64,000 nucleotides of DNA from Monilinia fructicola (GCA_008692225.1 VICG01000010.1:1860001-1924000), one strand, 5' to 3'. Shown: positions 25,994-39,103, counted from the stretch's first letter. The notes: generated by a model from the letters alone, not told the origin. Numbers and translations: made by a program.

Positions 25994-27421
25994 TCACCTT
26001 GGATTTTCCCCATACGGCACACCTGTACAATTGAACCCCGTGGGACTTATAACGCTATCACAAAGATACTGTGCCGGTCTCGTATTATTCACCGTATCCC
26101 ACAATCCACCCATATCCTCAATCACAGCACCAGTACACGGCGCAGCCCCGCTACACTGTAGCTCGGCTATTACGTCGCTAGTGGCTGTTCCTGTCCAGGA
26201 GGCGATGGTGAAGTTGCGGATGTTGAAGAGCGAAGTATCACAACCGCCAGATGCACTATTGTAGGACGTACATTGGGTGATGGCAAATATACCCGTGTTG
26301 TTGTCGAGCGTGAAGTTGGAAAACGTCATGTTGGACGCGTGGCCTAGACCGGCGCCGCCGCCGTTGGGCGGATACCCGTCGATATTCCGGTCCATGTTTT
26401 CATATACACGCCGTAGCGCATATTGTGGGAGCGGATGTTGCGTGCGGTGACGTTTTCGATTATCTCATATTGGTTGTCTGGTGGGGTTAGTGGGCATTTT
26501 TGGGATAGGGGGAGGGTTGGGGGGCTTGAGGAGGGGTCGCTTGCCGTATTGACCGATACTACCGATTGCTACTCCGAGCCCGGTGTGGAAGTCGCAATCT
26601 TCGATGAGGATGTTGGTGGAGTTTGCCTTTATCGAGATGGAATCATCGCCGTTATCGACCGTCCAGCCACGGAACGTGATGTTATCCGCGTAGATCGTAT
26701 CCGCACCATCAGTCTAAAAGTCTCGTTAGTCTAGCCCGCATCCCCGCCCCGAGCATGGAAGGGCATCAAAACCTACATTGAGACTGCTGAACTCAAACCC
26801 AACCGGGCGTACATCAGTACTGTTGACATAAATCTTCTCCAATAGAACATTCCGAGCGTGGATAAGCGTCATGGTCCACATCTGACTCTGCACAAATCGA
26901 ATATTCTCAAACACGCAATCCGTCACACCAGTATATGTAATCTGATGCGGTCGGCCCGGATAATTGTTCGTCCCGTTAATGAACTCATACCACACTTCTC
27001 CATTCCCATCCAGCGTCCCATATCCATGTCCATCCCAATGAATATTATGGCCCCCAAAGAGCCACGCACTGCTCTGGTTCTGATACCCTACCGGAAGAGA
27101 GCTATTGAGCCAGTAGGGAATGTTTTGATCCCATAACAGGGTCCCGCGGTGATCGACTTTGAGGTTCGAGAGACCCGTGGTGTTCATCACGGTTTTGATA
27201 TGGTAGGTTTCGTTTTTGAAGATGACGGTTCCGTGGGTGGTGACTCCGTCGTTGTGGCCGCATTCTTGGAACGCTTGGAGTATGGCGGGCGCACTGTCGC
27301 CATCTCCTGCGCAAGGCTCCACTATGCATATTTTCTCCTCGGCGCTGCCAATTTCGGTGGATGGATGGGATAGTACTGGAGTGGGTAGCCCAAGTGCCGT
27401 GAGGAAGATTCGAGATAGCAT
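25994..27421 (-). CDS. Secreted GH28 (exo-)polygalacturonase-like enzyme, one frameshift
   Basis: It hydrolyses pectic polysaccharides in the cell wall of plants. MLSRIFLTALGLPTPVLS looks like a signal peptide. An intron at 26714-26776 (63 bp) falls inside the catalytic motif NTDGAD (N before, TDGAD after). The second acidic pair is in NGDDSISIKANS. The third motif reads HTGLGVAIGSIGQY rather than the endo-type GHG, which points to the exo-type subgroup. A second intron, 26478-26544, uses a GC donor (GCAAGC...CAG). RYGVYMKTWTG corresponds to the substrate-binding RxK region. One base is missing in the CCC run at 26375-26377 (plus strand), separating TWTGIS from GYPPNGGGAGLG. Many NxS/T sites suggest glycosylation. 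The stop is at 25994. The gene is flanked by long intergenic DNA and faces the preceding gene tail to tail. Confidence 0.9.
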
Positions 27422-29614
27422 TTTGGGGTGTTTGAAGAGGTTGTAGCATGGTAGATAGATGATGAGTTTGGTTGCTTTATATGATTATAGCAAACCTTCG
27501 GGGTAGCTTTGCGCCGTGATGGAGATAATTCAGTCGCTGTGGAGCTTTTTGGAGAGTATATGCGGGGAATTGCGGGGTACCATGTTGATCAGAGACTGCG
27601 TTGAGCCAGGTGAAATGCATTTTTCGAGACGTAACGGCAATTGGCCGGGATTCATTCATCGTGAATGAATTTTGGCAGCGAGCTGTATAGGTTCGAGGCA
27701 TTGGATGAGCTGAAGGTGACTATATATTGCTTCCGGAAACCTAATTGGGCTGTTAGACCTTGTTGGAGTAGTTTTCGCTAGCTGTATATAACCTGGACGT
27801 AACGTGACGGAAAGAACGTCACTTCGTTCCTGAAATTCTGCATTCTCTTGCCGGATAAATGCATTACAGCTTTCCCCTCTGTCGAGCTCGCCAAGGCCAT
27901 TTTTATAAAGCTTCACGTCATTGGCACTTATGTCAAGATACGAGGATCAAATCCAATTGCTTCAGGGTCTCATCTTTCTTTCCATCATGGATGACCCCCA
28001 ATCATGGAACATGGAACCTCTCCCGCGATTGATGGCATGCATGATGGGCCGAATAAATACCGACTTGATTAGTATCTTTGTGTATATTTAGATCTTTTGA
28101 ATACTTTTTTTTCGTGGGTTGACGGAGGTGACGAATCATGCCTATCAATCTGGCTGTATCTTGTCAGCTCCTTCATTCATAGGTTCTCTGGTATAAGACA
28201 GGTATTTGGATTTGGGGAAAACATCACACGATGCGATGTCTCCATGGAGAAGGATGCTTTCATCCACAGATTCAGTGAAAATCGTGACATGTAACTCGAA
28301 TTCATCGCACCAACATTTTTACTTAGAAATCAACGACTACACATCCAAACGCTGGTAGTAATCCTCGTATACAGGATATGATTTCATCCACTGAGGAGAC
28401 ATCCAGGCCATTCCTCACTAAAATCACAGATGGCTGCGCAGGATCTTTCCTGGAAAGGGGTTTCGCATGGTGATATATGGAGATGTCACGAGAAGTACGG
28501 TTAGTGAATGCAATTGTTTTGGTCATCACGATGCTGGTCGCTTGATACCCGCGGACATTATTACTCCAATATTTTAGTAGCCAGGTTAGCTGGCTATACG
28601 TCACATTTGACGCAGGCCCTGATAGCTGGAAAAGGAATTTGGAGAGAAAGATTATTTGTTATACTGTAGGTAGTCCCATTAGCCGGGGACATCTCAAACT
28701 ATTTTACAAGTACTATGTCGTCTTATACATCGCCTCAAGTTGGAGGGAATCTCAAGAATATAAGTGATACAAATCACAGAGGCCAGCCATATCTGGCAAC
28801 CTAACCATCCTGCCACATTGTACGTTTTCTCCGCTCATCGTCTGTTTGATAACATCTTGAATCGTTCCAAGCCTTATCCTTCAATACTCGCAGAATCTTA
28901 GGTGGTTCAGTCCTTTGCGCTTGCGGGTAGAATTGCAATTCCGTACTGCTACTATCGCGTCTATGTTGATTTTTTGGGGTTTAGGTGTTTGTCGAGGATG
29001 GAAATGCTTCGCCCCGGCTTATTGAAATTGTGAATGCGTATAGAGATGACCATTCAATCCATGGGCTTTTTCTAAAGAGATTTCTTTATCGTGATAAAGT
29101 TTATCTGTAGACATTCGGTAACAAGTCTAAGGGCCGTGAGTGCGATCGTATGGATTAATATTGGTGTATGGAGTTGATCGTGATATTTCAGTGTGTCTTT
29201 CCAATCCTTCCAGCCTCGCATTGAGATTCTTGAGATTATAGTAAACAGGATTAGATGTCATTATTTCGTGGATATCTGTCCTTCAGTACCAGTCGAGAAA
29301 AGTAGGACCGCAGATTTAGAAGAAGTGTTGTGCGCAGTGCAGAATGATTCGATTTTTCAATGCCAGTGCAACAATTTCAAGAGCCAATGCTCACCTCTAG
29401 CAATTCCAACATCTAAAATATAAGCATTGCACACCAGCTCAGACTCTATGTATAATTATTTCCTGAAAACCCTATTGTGAAGTAGTGAGTGACCTTTCGT
29501 GAGAATTACGGTACCATGAACAAACTAGATCTTGTAGATTGTCATGATAATAATTACATTTATAGAAAACATCGGCGTCATCGAGCTTCCTATGGCCAAG
29601 GTTCCTAAAAAGGA
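27422..29614. other. Intergenic region upstream of the GH28 gene, no gene seen
   Basis: This contains the GH28 promoter at its left end and the 3' flank of the F-box gene at its right end. Short ORFs at 27477-27916 (-), 28097-28294 (+) and 28323-28604 (-) have no recognisable features. No tandem repeat or RNA gene was seen. Confidence 0.5.
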
Positions 29615-31920
29615 TCAGAAGTCAAAAAACTCAGGTTCTGGAGATTCTGAAGATTCTGAAGATTCCGAGAATTCCGAAGATTCTGAAAATTCTGGAGATC
29701 CGAGGTTGACACCGGGGCCAATAAGCCCATCGTAATACGCCATATCAGGCGGAACCCCCCATCGCAAAAATGGATATTGCCGCTCCGCGTCCCATACAGA
29801 TTCTAGAGGTAGCCCCGCGGGTTTTTCTAAATCGTCCAAGGTATCTAGAAAGATTTCGAATGAATCCATCTCTTTACAGCTCAATTTTCGAAGCCTCTGA
29901 CCCCGAACGCCTTGACCAACAGATATAATTTGCCAGGCGGCTTTCATTCTGCGAGGAACAGAAATCATAAGATATCTTAGAGAAGGACGAATCTTGGAAA
30001 TTTCTTGTGCATAACGATAGGCTATATCCGTGTCGCACGCCGCGTTTCTGAAAGCTAACGAAGAAACTTTGCTCAGTGGGGTTCTTCTTCCGAAAAGGGT
30101 ATCCAGCCGGAGCTGGGTCAGAGAATGTAGATCAGCCAATCGACTACAAAAATGGTCCTACCGATGTTAGAATCTCTAATCAGATCGATACAGGGCATAC
30201 AAACCCATTGCGTTTCGAAATGAATGCATAACTTAAGTCTGGTGAGACCTTGCAGGCCGTGATTAGGGAAGTTGTCGAGGATAGTATATTTCGAGACAGC
30301 AGAGTCCAATATGGGATGCCTATGAAAGTTGAAATGATCATCATCATCGGGTAAATCTACACTCAGATCCTGAGGCTCTGCATTGAAGATTATATGAGTA
30401 AATATTGTTGAAAGGTTTGGAAGATTTAGTTTAGGGAAAAGCTCTAGAGACTCATGTGAATAATCCGCAGCTGAGATTTTCCGAATCGACGATCGCCTTT
30501 TATCGCTTAACCAACTCTTCACATCGTCTTCGAAATTCGTCACTGAAAGATCAGTGAGGGACTCGCAATCGTCCAAAAGCTGATAGTCGATCGGTAAATT
30601 ATCGAATGAATCACCACCCAGGTACTTGACCCAGATACCATTGAAAAGATCCAGAGTGCGCAGTTCCTTCGTGTAGACAAGCTTTTTGAGATAACTGTGA
30701 TTATTCTTGAGCTTGGGTGCATATGGGGACGTGCCACATCCCAGACGCAGGGTGTGAAGATTCAAGGGGCTGCCTTTGTAACGAGTTTGATAGAGCAAGC
30801 ACAGCTGCTCTAGGAAATCGTCGTCTTCAGTTTGGACAACTGCGGGCCACAGGTAACTGAAATCAAGATCAGCCCCTTGGCCTAATCCTAAAGATTTAAG
30901 GTTTGGGCAGTTGACTAGGCATTGTGCAAGGTCAGCTGTTATGTGTGATTTATCACCATAAAAGTTGTATAGATCTAGGGAGGTTAGATTGCAAAACCCT
31001 TCAAGGGGGTGCCAGCAATTTCTGCTGGTGAGCTTCTCTTCAGGCATTGTTGTAGAATACTCAATCCAGAGATTTTTGAGCCTTGGTTGTTGCTTCAGCT
31101 TATTTGCAACACATGGTTCCTGCAATGCGAGAAGTCGAAAGTCGTCCTCAGCTACACTTTGATCAGACCATCTAAAATGCATTTGTCAGAGCACATATTC
31201 CATGTTAAGAATGCACAGGCTGATGAGTTAATGTTTGAATAGAGAATATTGTTGTTCAAGATTACTGGAATATTTCGCATATTGAGTCAATGTTCAATGA
31301 AACTTCACAAGGCAGACAAATATGCTTCAGCGTTGTAAATATTGAAATCCAAAATTCTAAAGAGATAATGACCCAGAAGTTTCAGGCTTAGGTACAGTAA
31401 ACATAATTTGAAATGATGAGAATATTTAACGCACCGAAAGGATTGAAGATTTGGCGTCATTTTCAAGACTTCCGCCACAAAAACAGGAAGCTCCTCATAA
31501 TTCACCGGATCATCGTCTACTTTGCTGTCTTCAATTAAATGAAACTCCAAGTCTTTCGTGTGAAGAAGAGTACGTGGAAGGATAAATTTATCTGGAGAAC
31601 TGTACACGAAGCATTTCTTTACTTGAGGGAGCGTTGATTGCCAGCGTTTATCGATGTATACGACCCTTCGAGAATATAGTATAGGCATAAAAATAACTTC
31701 AAAGGCCTTACAGGTCTGGGCAAGAGCGCCGAGTGATCTGAATAATCGAGACGCATAAACCTAAGCGTAGCGGTTAATGAGCGTTTTTAGGCGGCCGGGA
31801 CGGTGAAGAAAAGGGTAGAAACAAAAATACCTGCTCTCCAATCAGGTTCAATATCTCAGGGGGTAACTTCGACAGCCAGGGCGTTCCAATTTCTTGGTTT
31901 TCATTATTTGTACTATCCAT
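29615..31920 (-). CDS. F-box-like protein with leucine-rich repeats
   Basis: Likely a substrate-recognition subunit of an SCF ubiquitin ligase (family inference). The start at 31920 gives MDSTNNENQEIGTPWL followed by the F-box-like LSKLPPEILNLIGEQV. Introns: 31761-31830 (70 bp, phase 0) and 31172-31434 (263 bp, joining LQSFR to WSDQSVAEDD). Irregular LRR-like segments follow (CNLTSLDLYNF, CPNLKSLGLGQG, LNLHTLRLGCG, LRTLDLFNG, LTDLSVTNF, LTRLKLCI, LTQLRLDTLF). The A5 run at 30148-30152 (plus strand) appears one base short; correcting it joins DSNIGRTIF to CSRLADLHSLTQ. The C-terminus is an imperfect Ser-Glu repeat (SEFSESSESSESPEPE), encoded by tandem GATTCTGAA-like units at about 29638-29697. 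Such families are numerous and variable in fungi, so no substrate can be named. Confidence 0.8.
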
Positions 31921-34900
31921 TGTGTTACTGACAGTTGGGTTAGGATTGATGGAATGATGGGTGTGATGCCGTTAGGGATCCAAAATATCAGGTGGGTAAG
32001 GTGTGTGTTTCTTCTGGGAACGCGAAACTCCACGTCCGCGTCATAGTCCTCCACCAAACAAGCGCGCGCTAGCCTTAAACTAACTAGGTTCGCTCAATAT
32101 AGACTGCATGTGAGCACGGGCTTCTCACGTGCTCCTAATACGATTAGTCATTCCACAACATCTCTTTTGTACTCACACCAAAAGCATCCTCAACCTTATT
32201 ATTTTGCCTTTGCTCAGCTATGCCGATAAATTTTGGGCAAGTTTCCAAGGGGAACACGGCATTAATACCGTGAGCTTTCATCACCAGAATCTTCCCGTGG
32301 GATCATGAATCAAGGCAGTGATACATATATGCCATTTCTTACTCTTTCGAACGCGAGACAGAGATTTGAACTGAGAAGAAATCTTGAGGATTATAGAATT
32401 AGGGCTACCATTTAAATAGTCTGCTCCACCGCTAAATCCAACTAATTGGAACATTTGGGATGGCTTCATAGCCTATTATCTTAAGCATCTAGATAGTGAT
32501 TTGCGTAGAGCCCACTAGTCCAAGACCTCTCGATCTGAACGCCGATAGGACCAGCACACGCTGAAACTTTGCGCCTCATCACTCATACTTATTGATGTAT
32601 GAGGTACCCGGTAGAAGAGACGGGGGGGGCTAATTTTGGGCGCTATCTCGATCTACGATCCCTTCGCATCTTCATTACTTCTTTTAACCCCCCTTTAGAG
32701 ATAGAGTATACTATTCATTATACATGCAGATGTGATCAGATTGGATAGCATTGATTTTACCATCAAGTAAAATTATGCATGATACATCACCATGGGTGCT
32801 GACTGGCCGAACAAGGACGAGAACAAGAGTTGAAGGAGGAGAAGGCCCGTATAGAGCAAGGAAATTGTCGACGCTTCTGCACTCCTTAGTTCCAACAAGC
32901 ATTTTGAAAAGCGTTATCACGGAATCAAAATCAATCATCACAACTAACATCAACTAAAGGTCACAAGGTTCCCTCTAGCGAGAAAAGAAAGTGGCTTGAT
33001 GGATCTGAATGAGCATCACTTTCTTTCCCCTGCTTCATGTTGGCTTTGCCGAACAGTAGACACTGAGAAACACCAAAATTTTCATATTTCGCCTAGCCGA
33101 TTGGGAGTACATCCAGAAGCGAAAATATATAGGTTCTCTCCAGGACTCAACCTACATTCTGGTAATTGATCGCGTTGATCTCTGAGGACGGAATTGCCTT
33201 ACCAATCCTAAACCAGCAAAAGAATTCACGCGAGGATACCAACTCAGCTGTAGCGATTCATAGAGCCTAGATTGACCCGAGCTCGGAATTCAATACTGGA
33301 GTTCATGGACTAGTAATTCTTCGATTTTGTGTTTAGGAACACATGCCAGGAAAATCAAAAACGGTACGAAAAAGGTATCTTTTTCCAATGTCCAAAAGAA
33401 GCGAATGAACTCTTGAATTTGAGGATACCAGCGTTCCCAGAGATCGTGAAAGTGATACAGCAGTTTGACTGCAGAAGACAGAGTTCCATTCCCTTTATCG
33501 AAATCGAAATCAAACCTTGAAAAACCAACAGCCTCGTCTCAAACTCTCATCGCGTGCGATCATCCAATACTTTTGCACCGTACTCGGGACATCCAGTGTA
33601 TCCGACAAGTTACGCAGACGCCTATAATTATCACGTCCCGGAAGACAGCAAAGATCAAATTTCGCCGCAAGGCAATAAATCCCATCTCCCTCCGGAGTCT
33701 TGGCATCAATTTTGACGCTCCACTTTCCCTCCTGAACGTCATGAGTCATGGCTCTGGTTCAAGAAAATGCAACACATACATACAGGAGCGACCAGTCGGC
33801 AAATCAAGCTGCTTTACTGGGGGGACGTGCTATTTCCAGCACGTTCCAATCAGGAGACTGGTGCATCTTCTCGAGCTAATCATAGGTGTGAAAGGTTCCA
33901 TTCAACGCGCCAAAATAGCCAGTGTTTGCAGTGATGTTTAAAGTGGCAATCGACGGTTGAGCATGGTGAGATATCGCGGCTAACAGTGCCCACAGAACCC
34001 ACAAGAGTCAATCAAATGACTTATTAGTCAAAGAATTGGAGAGATGGAACAATAATCACGACGACGATTACCCCAGATGGAAACGTCGATCTTCTCGTCC
34101 CTAAGCAACCCAATTAGATCAGAAATGAAAGTCAACCAAGAATCTAAATTCTTGCTAATCAAGACATCCAAAACGGGTTTTGATCTGCCGACAATGGACT
34201 CCATCGCCAGAATATCCGCAGGTCGTGATTAATATTCTGGGCAAAATTAGACACGTGAATTACCAGGAACTTCTTCAACGCTCTTCGAATTTTCCAGCCC
34301 CAGAGGCTGCTGTCGTTCTTCCTCGACTACTCTTCCTGATGTAGCGAGCGGTGGATATCATGCAGACCGCCAGAAGGACTATGCTAGAAAACAATGAAAA
34401 ACGAGCTTCAGAAGATGAAACAAAAAATGGGAGTAAAGAGGTTAATTCAAACCGGATTCCCCAGCCGCGTAGATGTATGATTCATGCTGGTATTCTTAGA
34501 GATAGGAGATATCATGTTGGAAAATCGTAAGCTTCCTGTGCCACCAGAATGCTCCTTGGCGGAGCCGGTGGTGGCCAGACACGGCCCGGATGTGACTCGC
34601 TTACCTTCGAGGAGTTGCACGAAGCGCAAACGAATACCCAAGGCCCTTTTCTCCATACCTTGAGATCCATTGCGTCTTGGATGCAAGGGTTATCTATTTT
34701 TTGTTATAGCCTTAGGCTCTCGTGCTCATCGTTCTGTCGTAGATGTTACAGGGACCTGGTAAAAGTGAACAAGATCATCGAACATGGAAGTATTTCGCCT
34801 CTCGTCCCAATGAAGCTCCTCCTTCCCACACACATCTGGTAACCATCAACCACGTACCTTGAGCGTCTAGCCGAATATTATCGATTCTCTTTGACGACAT

Positions 34901-35824
34901 ATGTGACATTTGACGTTTACCGCTTTCGAGACTTATCTTATCGTATATCCTCTTTCGGGCAAAATCCCTCAAAGGCCAAATCGTAATTGACTCATCGCTA
35001 ATATATATTGCACAAAGGTAAAACCATGAAACCACCTCGATGTGTAGAGAATAGAATACAAAAGATTCATACAACACAACACATATGACTCCACCCACCC
35101 CGATGGCCGAACCTAACCAAGCGGCAAACATTTCGCACTCGCCCCCGCAAAACAAGCAAAGCGTCTCGATCAACAGCACAACATGTGATCAGCCGGCGTG
35201 GGGCTTTCCTCCAACCTTGCGTCCCCCGAAAGAACCCGCGTCAAACTGTTGGGGACTGCCGAGTCACCATCTATCCACCTCAGCCCATTCTTCGATTTCC
35301 TGCAATTCTTTTTGGTCTTCCCGCAGAGACGAACGATGTTGATGTGTTCCAGAATGACTTGGGTGTGGAAATCGGGAGGTTTTGGAGATGTTGTGACGGG
35401 ATTTGCGGTGGGTAACTGGTCTTTCCAGATCGGTAATTGACTATTAGTGTCAGGTAGCCTTACACATCAGATATTCCAAGCGAGGCGCAATTATTCAGGC
35501 GGTGAAGGGTAGCGTTTGCTACAGCTTTGTAGGGCGAAGGTATATTTCCATGCCCCGCGAGATGAATTCGAGGGTTGGTGAGGCACGTATAGACAGGGAG
35601 TGGCAGCATCCGATAAGATCTGGCATCCGCCTGATATGAGTTTGGAAGGGGACATCTGGAGGTCTTTTAGAATTCAGTGCCACACATGGATCACTTGACG
35701 TTGGTGTTGAACCACTTTTGTATATAGGTTCGAGTATCCGGCATTATAGAGCTATCGATTGGGATGAACGAGGATGCTCTAAGCCGACGCACTCTTTGAT
35801 ATCGGAGTCACAACGTACGGTATC
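31921..35824. other. 3.9-kb interval with only fragmentary ORFs
   Basis: No complete gene can be assembled. Minus-strand fragments at 33510-33749, 34447-34686 and 34775-35179 have coding-like composition but no recognised domain, and may be a decayed or badly read gene. The stretch 31921-33400 looks non-coding; it contains a poly-G run near 32621-32628. Confidence 0.4.
34775..35179 (-). CDS. Unrecognised ORF fragment with a hydrophobic segment
   Basis: The reading frame contains a long hydrophobic stretch (AAWLGSAIGVGGVICVVLYE, then FVFYSLHIEVVSWFYLCAIY) that could form one or two membrane helices, followed by a basic/polar part ending RIDNIRLDAQG next to a plausible GTACGT donor near 34859. 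I do not recognise a family. It could be one exon of a membrane protein whose other exons are the neighbouring minus-strand fragments, or a relic. Low confidence. Confidence 0.25.
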   Translation of the reverse strand: MLLIETLCLFCGGECEMFAAWLGSAIGVGGVICVVLYESFVFYSLHIEVVSWFYLCAIYISDESITIWPLRDFARKRIYDKISLESGKRQMSHMSSKRIDNIRLDAQGTWLMVTRCVWEGGASLGREAKYFHVR

Positions 35825-37545
35825 ATGAAAATCTTCACCTGGTGCTTTTTCAAATGCCTAACTTCCATTGGACGCGGATGAGGTAGCGAATCTCCAGGAT
35901 AGAGACCCTGGTTTCGAATGGGCTTCATGGGGCGACTCATATGCTCCAGGCGTTGGCACGGGAGCATATATAGATGGAGGCCGATGCCTTCGATACATGG
36001 AAGCGTGTTCCCTGTGGGCTCAAGGTGACCCGGAAACACAGTTGCCTGGGTCAGGGGGTAAAGCTGAGCAACGTCGTTTGTTCCGGTGTCAAAGCTGTAG
36101 AAGTGGGAGAATTTCGATTTCATACTGCCGATAAAATGTCTGGTCAACCTCACTGGCAATATTATCCAAGGTCAAGCAAGCCGTGGTAGACGTACCGTGG
36201 GTACACTCACTGTTGGCGGAGATGACGTGGACTTTCCGAGAATCTTGAACGATTGCATCATTGACGGATTTCTATGAGTTCAAGAGACGCGTTCTGGTAT
36301 TATTCGACACTAACTCCTTACTAAGGTTTGCTTTGAGTGTTGGGTTTGTCCAGCGTTCTTGCGATGCACTGATGGAGCTATCACCGTCTTTAATCTGTCA
36401 AGATGGAGACAAAGATATGCCAAACAAAGACTTGGTGACCGAGGTCAGTTCAGTGATTAAAAAGGATTGTTAACTATGGACAGGAAGCAACTGGAGAGAG
36501 CTTCCAGCTTTATGTGACTGGCTATGGGAGTTTTCAATGATCAAAACACCGCTTGTGACAGTGTACCCTTTGCAAGAACGGCAAAAACTACCCCTGATGC
36601 TAAGAAACACCCAATGATTTCTACAGTGCTGCGTCAAGAATTCAATTGGATAAGTCAAAAATTGAATGCGGCTATTCAGAAGGCCGTATGCTAGATCAGC
36701 GGAAGTAATGTTAAGCATATTGACATTGACGTCTTGCTGGGAGGACACCGTTTCTGTGAGCCAGGTGTCATAGAGCCAGACCTGAAAGCCATAACCTATG
36801 GTTCTGGAATTATCTATACAACTAGAACGATTATAATGAAGACCCTACAAACCATACAATCAGCTATCTGGACAGCGTCCAACCATCTAATGCGATATTC
36901 TTGTCTCGGACCAAATACCACACCTTGGATGGACTGTTTGAATGAATTTTGGAATAAACTAGACGAGAAACAGACGTTACGTGGCAATGTGATCACTCAA
37001 GTTAACCCTTGGCCAGATTTTGTTGGCAATCGTGCAAGGGTATTCCGCCAAAGATGGATTACCAACACACAATATACAAAGAAACCGTACAGTAATATAT
37101 TTCGGACACTGGGTTAGTAAGAAAGCGACTCCTTCGTCGATTTCTACAAAGAGCAGCCCTCCAACTAACTTACCTTCCTCATCACCACCGCCAGCACACG
37201 CTACTGGCAGATATTTCTTCCATCTCATCGAGGTGAAAGACTGCACACCTATAACGAACAACCTGTACGCAAACATAACTCTGATCGACAACGACAAAAA
37301 AGTTAGGGTCAAGACGCCGGTGTCATACTTTGATAACAACGGACGGGGTAATCCAATTAACGATGGTAACAGTGCGATTATACAAGGATGTCTTCCAAAA
37401 TCAATCGCCAATACGGGAGAGCACGAGAATGACTATATTCATTTATAGGGAACTCCAGGGCGCTGAGTTTGACAAACGAAAAGGCCAACCGAGGGCCCAA
37501 TGTACGACCGGCGGCTGGGATCTGCGGAAGGGGCCGTTGCGGTGA
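35825..37545 (+). pseudogene. Secreted SGNH/GDSL-type hydrolase, heavily interrupted
   Basis: GDSL enzymes hydrolyse esters or lipids. A likely signal peptide starts at 35825 (MKIFTWCFFKCLTS). Block I with the nucleophile Ser is in FEWASWGDSYAPGVGTGAYI (from about 35893). The oxyanion block is TLTVGGDDVDF near 36210, with Asp where Asn is usual. The pair YVTGYGSF / FNDQNTACD lies near 36510-36550. The last block, LLGGHRFCEPGVIEPD near 36735-36785, carries the catalytic His region. A C-terminal extension holds VKDCTPITNNLYANITLIDN and CTTGGWDLRKGP. At least five frame changes are needed across 1.7 kb. This is more than in neighbouring genes, so true decay is possible alongside read error; I label it pseudogene provisionally. 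The ends are approximate. Confidence 0.65.
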
Positions 37546-39103
37546 GTTTCTACTTGGCGAAGAGTTGCCAGCAAAGAATCCAATGGACGGCTGTTTCCCA
37601 TATTAGATAGTATATCGTAGAGTGAGTATCTAGAAGAAGTTTTCCAACCTTGAATACTTTTTAGATCACAGGACTGGAAGGTTTGACCTTGCAGCAGGCT
37701 ATACAGGATATTTTCCTTGACGCGGATTTTGGTTTTGCCAGTGTTTTTTTAACAGGCAACTTGGATCTGTATTAAATTTCCTGATTTTTGAGATCTGTTG
37801 TTTGTTTTTTTATGCCCCAAGAGAGTATGTATGACGTGGATGATTGATTCTACATTTCTCGAGTGTTAATGCAATGCAAGATAAAGCATGCAGTGCGCAG
37901 AACGTACAAAGTATCCAAATAGATGTCGAGAAAGGAAAGTCTTGAAAGAGTTATAGATACACAGAAACTATCTCGCATCCGATCTAGGGTCTTGCGAATC
38001 GAGTACCGACCGATGCTCGTCAGAAACCCCAATCTCGAGATCGAATAGCGCTCTACTATTATATAGGAGCAGCATTATGCCTTGATCAATTGCCAGAATA
38101 GCATCATTGGCAGAATTCCATCCAACCCAATGGTACTATGCCAAGAGTCTAGCAGGCCGTGCTCCAGGATGCGAAATATTGGGGAGCAGAATCAACTTGA
38201 ATGGCTAGGAAATGGCAAGCGGAACCGAAGACCAAGAGTTCACTGCACATAGCATTCGGTTGATTTATAGATGGCATGATATAAGGGTAGAAGAAGAGGA
38301 GGAGGACGAAGAAGAAGGGGAGCATGGCTAGGATAATAAAGATAGATTTGATGATACCCGCGTGCGGGTTGCCGCTGATATAGAAGACAAAGACGACATC
38401 TTGCGCACAGGTTTGCCCTATTTGCAGCTTTCCAAACGAGTAGTCCAAAACCGCCACATGGAAGAATAACTAGATTGTAACTTTGATGGCGAATCCTTTC
38501 CACCATCCCTCTAGATTTGGTATGTCTTTAAGTTTGAGCAAGATGAATGACTAGGAAGATTTGGTTGTTTGACACCACTTCAGACATGGGAGTGAGCACA
38601 AATCCTAACTTGTCAAAAAAGTGCTGTACTTCCTGATAAAGAAGCCTAGAATGCTAATTCAAGGAGTGAAGTGGTAGAATATGTCATTCATAAGATGTCT
38701 GATGTTGTACAGCTGTGCGTGCGTAGTGTTATATCAAGTTGTTGAGGTCAAAGACAAACTTGGTCTAAAAAGTGGGACATTTAATGGAGTCATCCATCTC
38801 CGGATCTTTTGCTTTTCCGAGCCGGTAGAACTAACCTACCTAGGTAGGTATGGCATAGAACTATTCGTTTATCACTGCTCCGCTGCATCCACTTTGATTT
38901 CTACTCTGTACTCTCTGTACATGGATATCAAAAACAAAAAAAACAAAAAAAGCTGTACACCAAGAGTCCAAGTAAGTCAAATATCCTGAAAATGTATTAC
39001 ACACCCTCGAGATGCTTCAAGAGAATTACTGTACTAGCAATCTTTTGATGATCCTGGATTTCGGTTTACGGTTGTTTCCAAAGACAAAAAGTCAATTACT
39101 CAT
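37546..39103. other. Intergenic region with one membrane-protein-like fragment
   Basis: Apart from the minus-strand fragment at 38149-38540 I see no gene. A perfect 16-bp palindrome ACCTACCTAGGTAGGT lies at 38834-38849. Confidence 0.45.
38149..38540 (-). pseudogene. Hydrophobic coding remnant, family unknown
   Basis: Read from the minus strand, EGWWKGFAIKVTI is followed after one in-frame stop (near 38470) by FFHVAVLDYSFGKLQIGQTC, then a strongly hydrophobic segment (IIKSIFIILAMLPFFFVLLL) and a tail with cysteine. The continuity on both sides of the stop suggests a once-continuous membrane protein of which only this part is visible. I recognise no family. It could also be a single exon with a point error. 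Confidence 0.3.
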
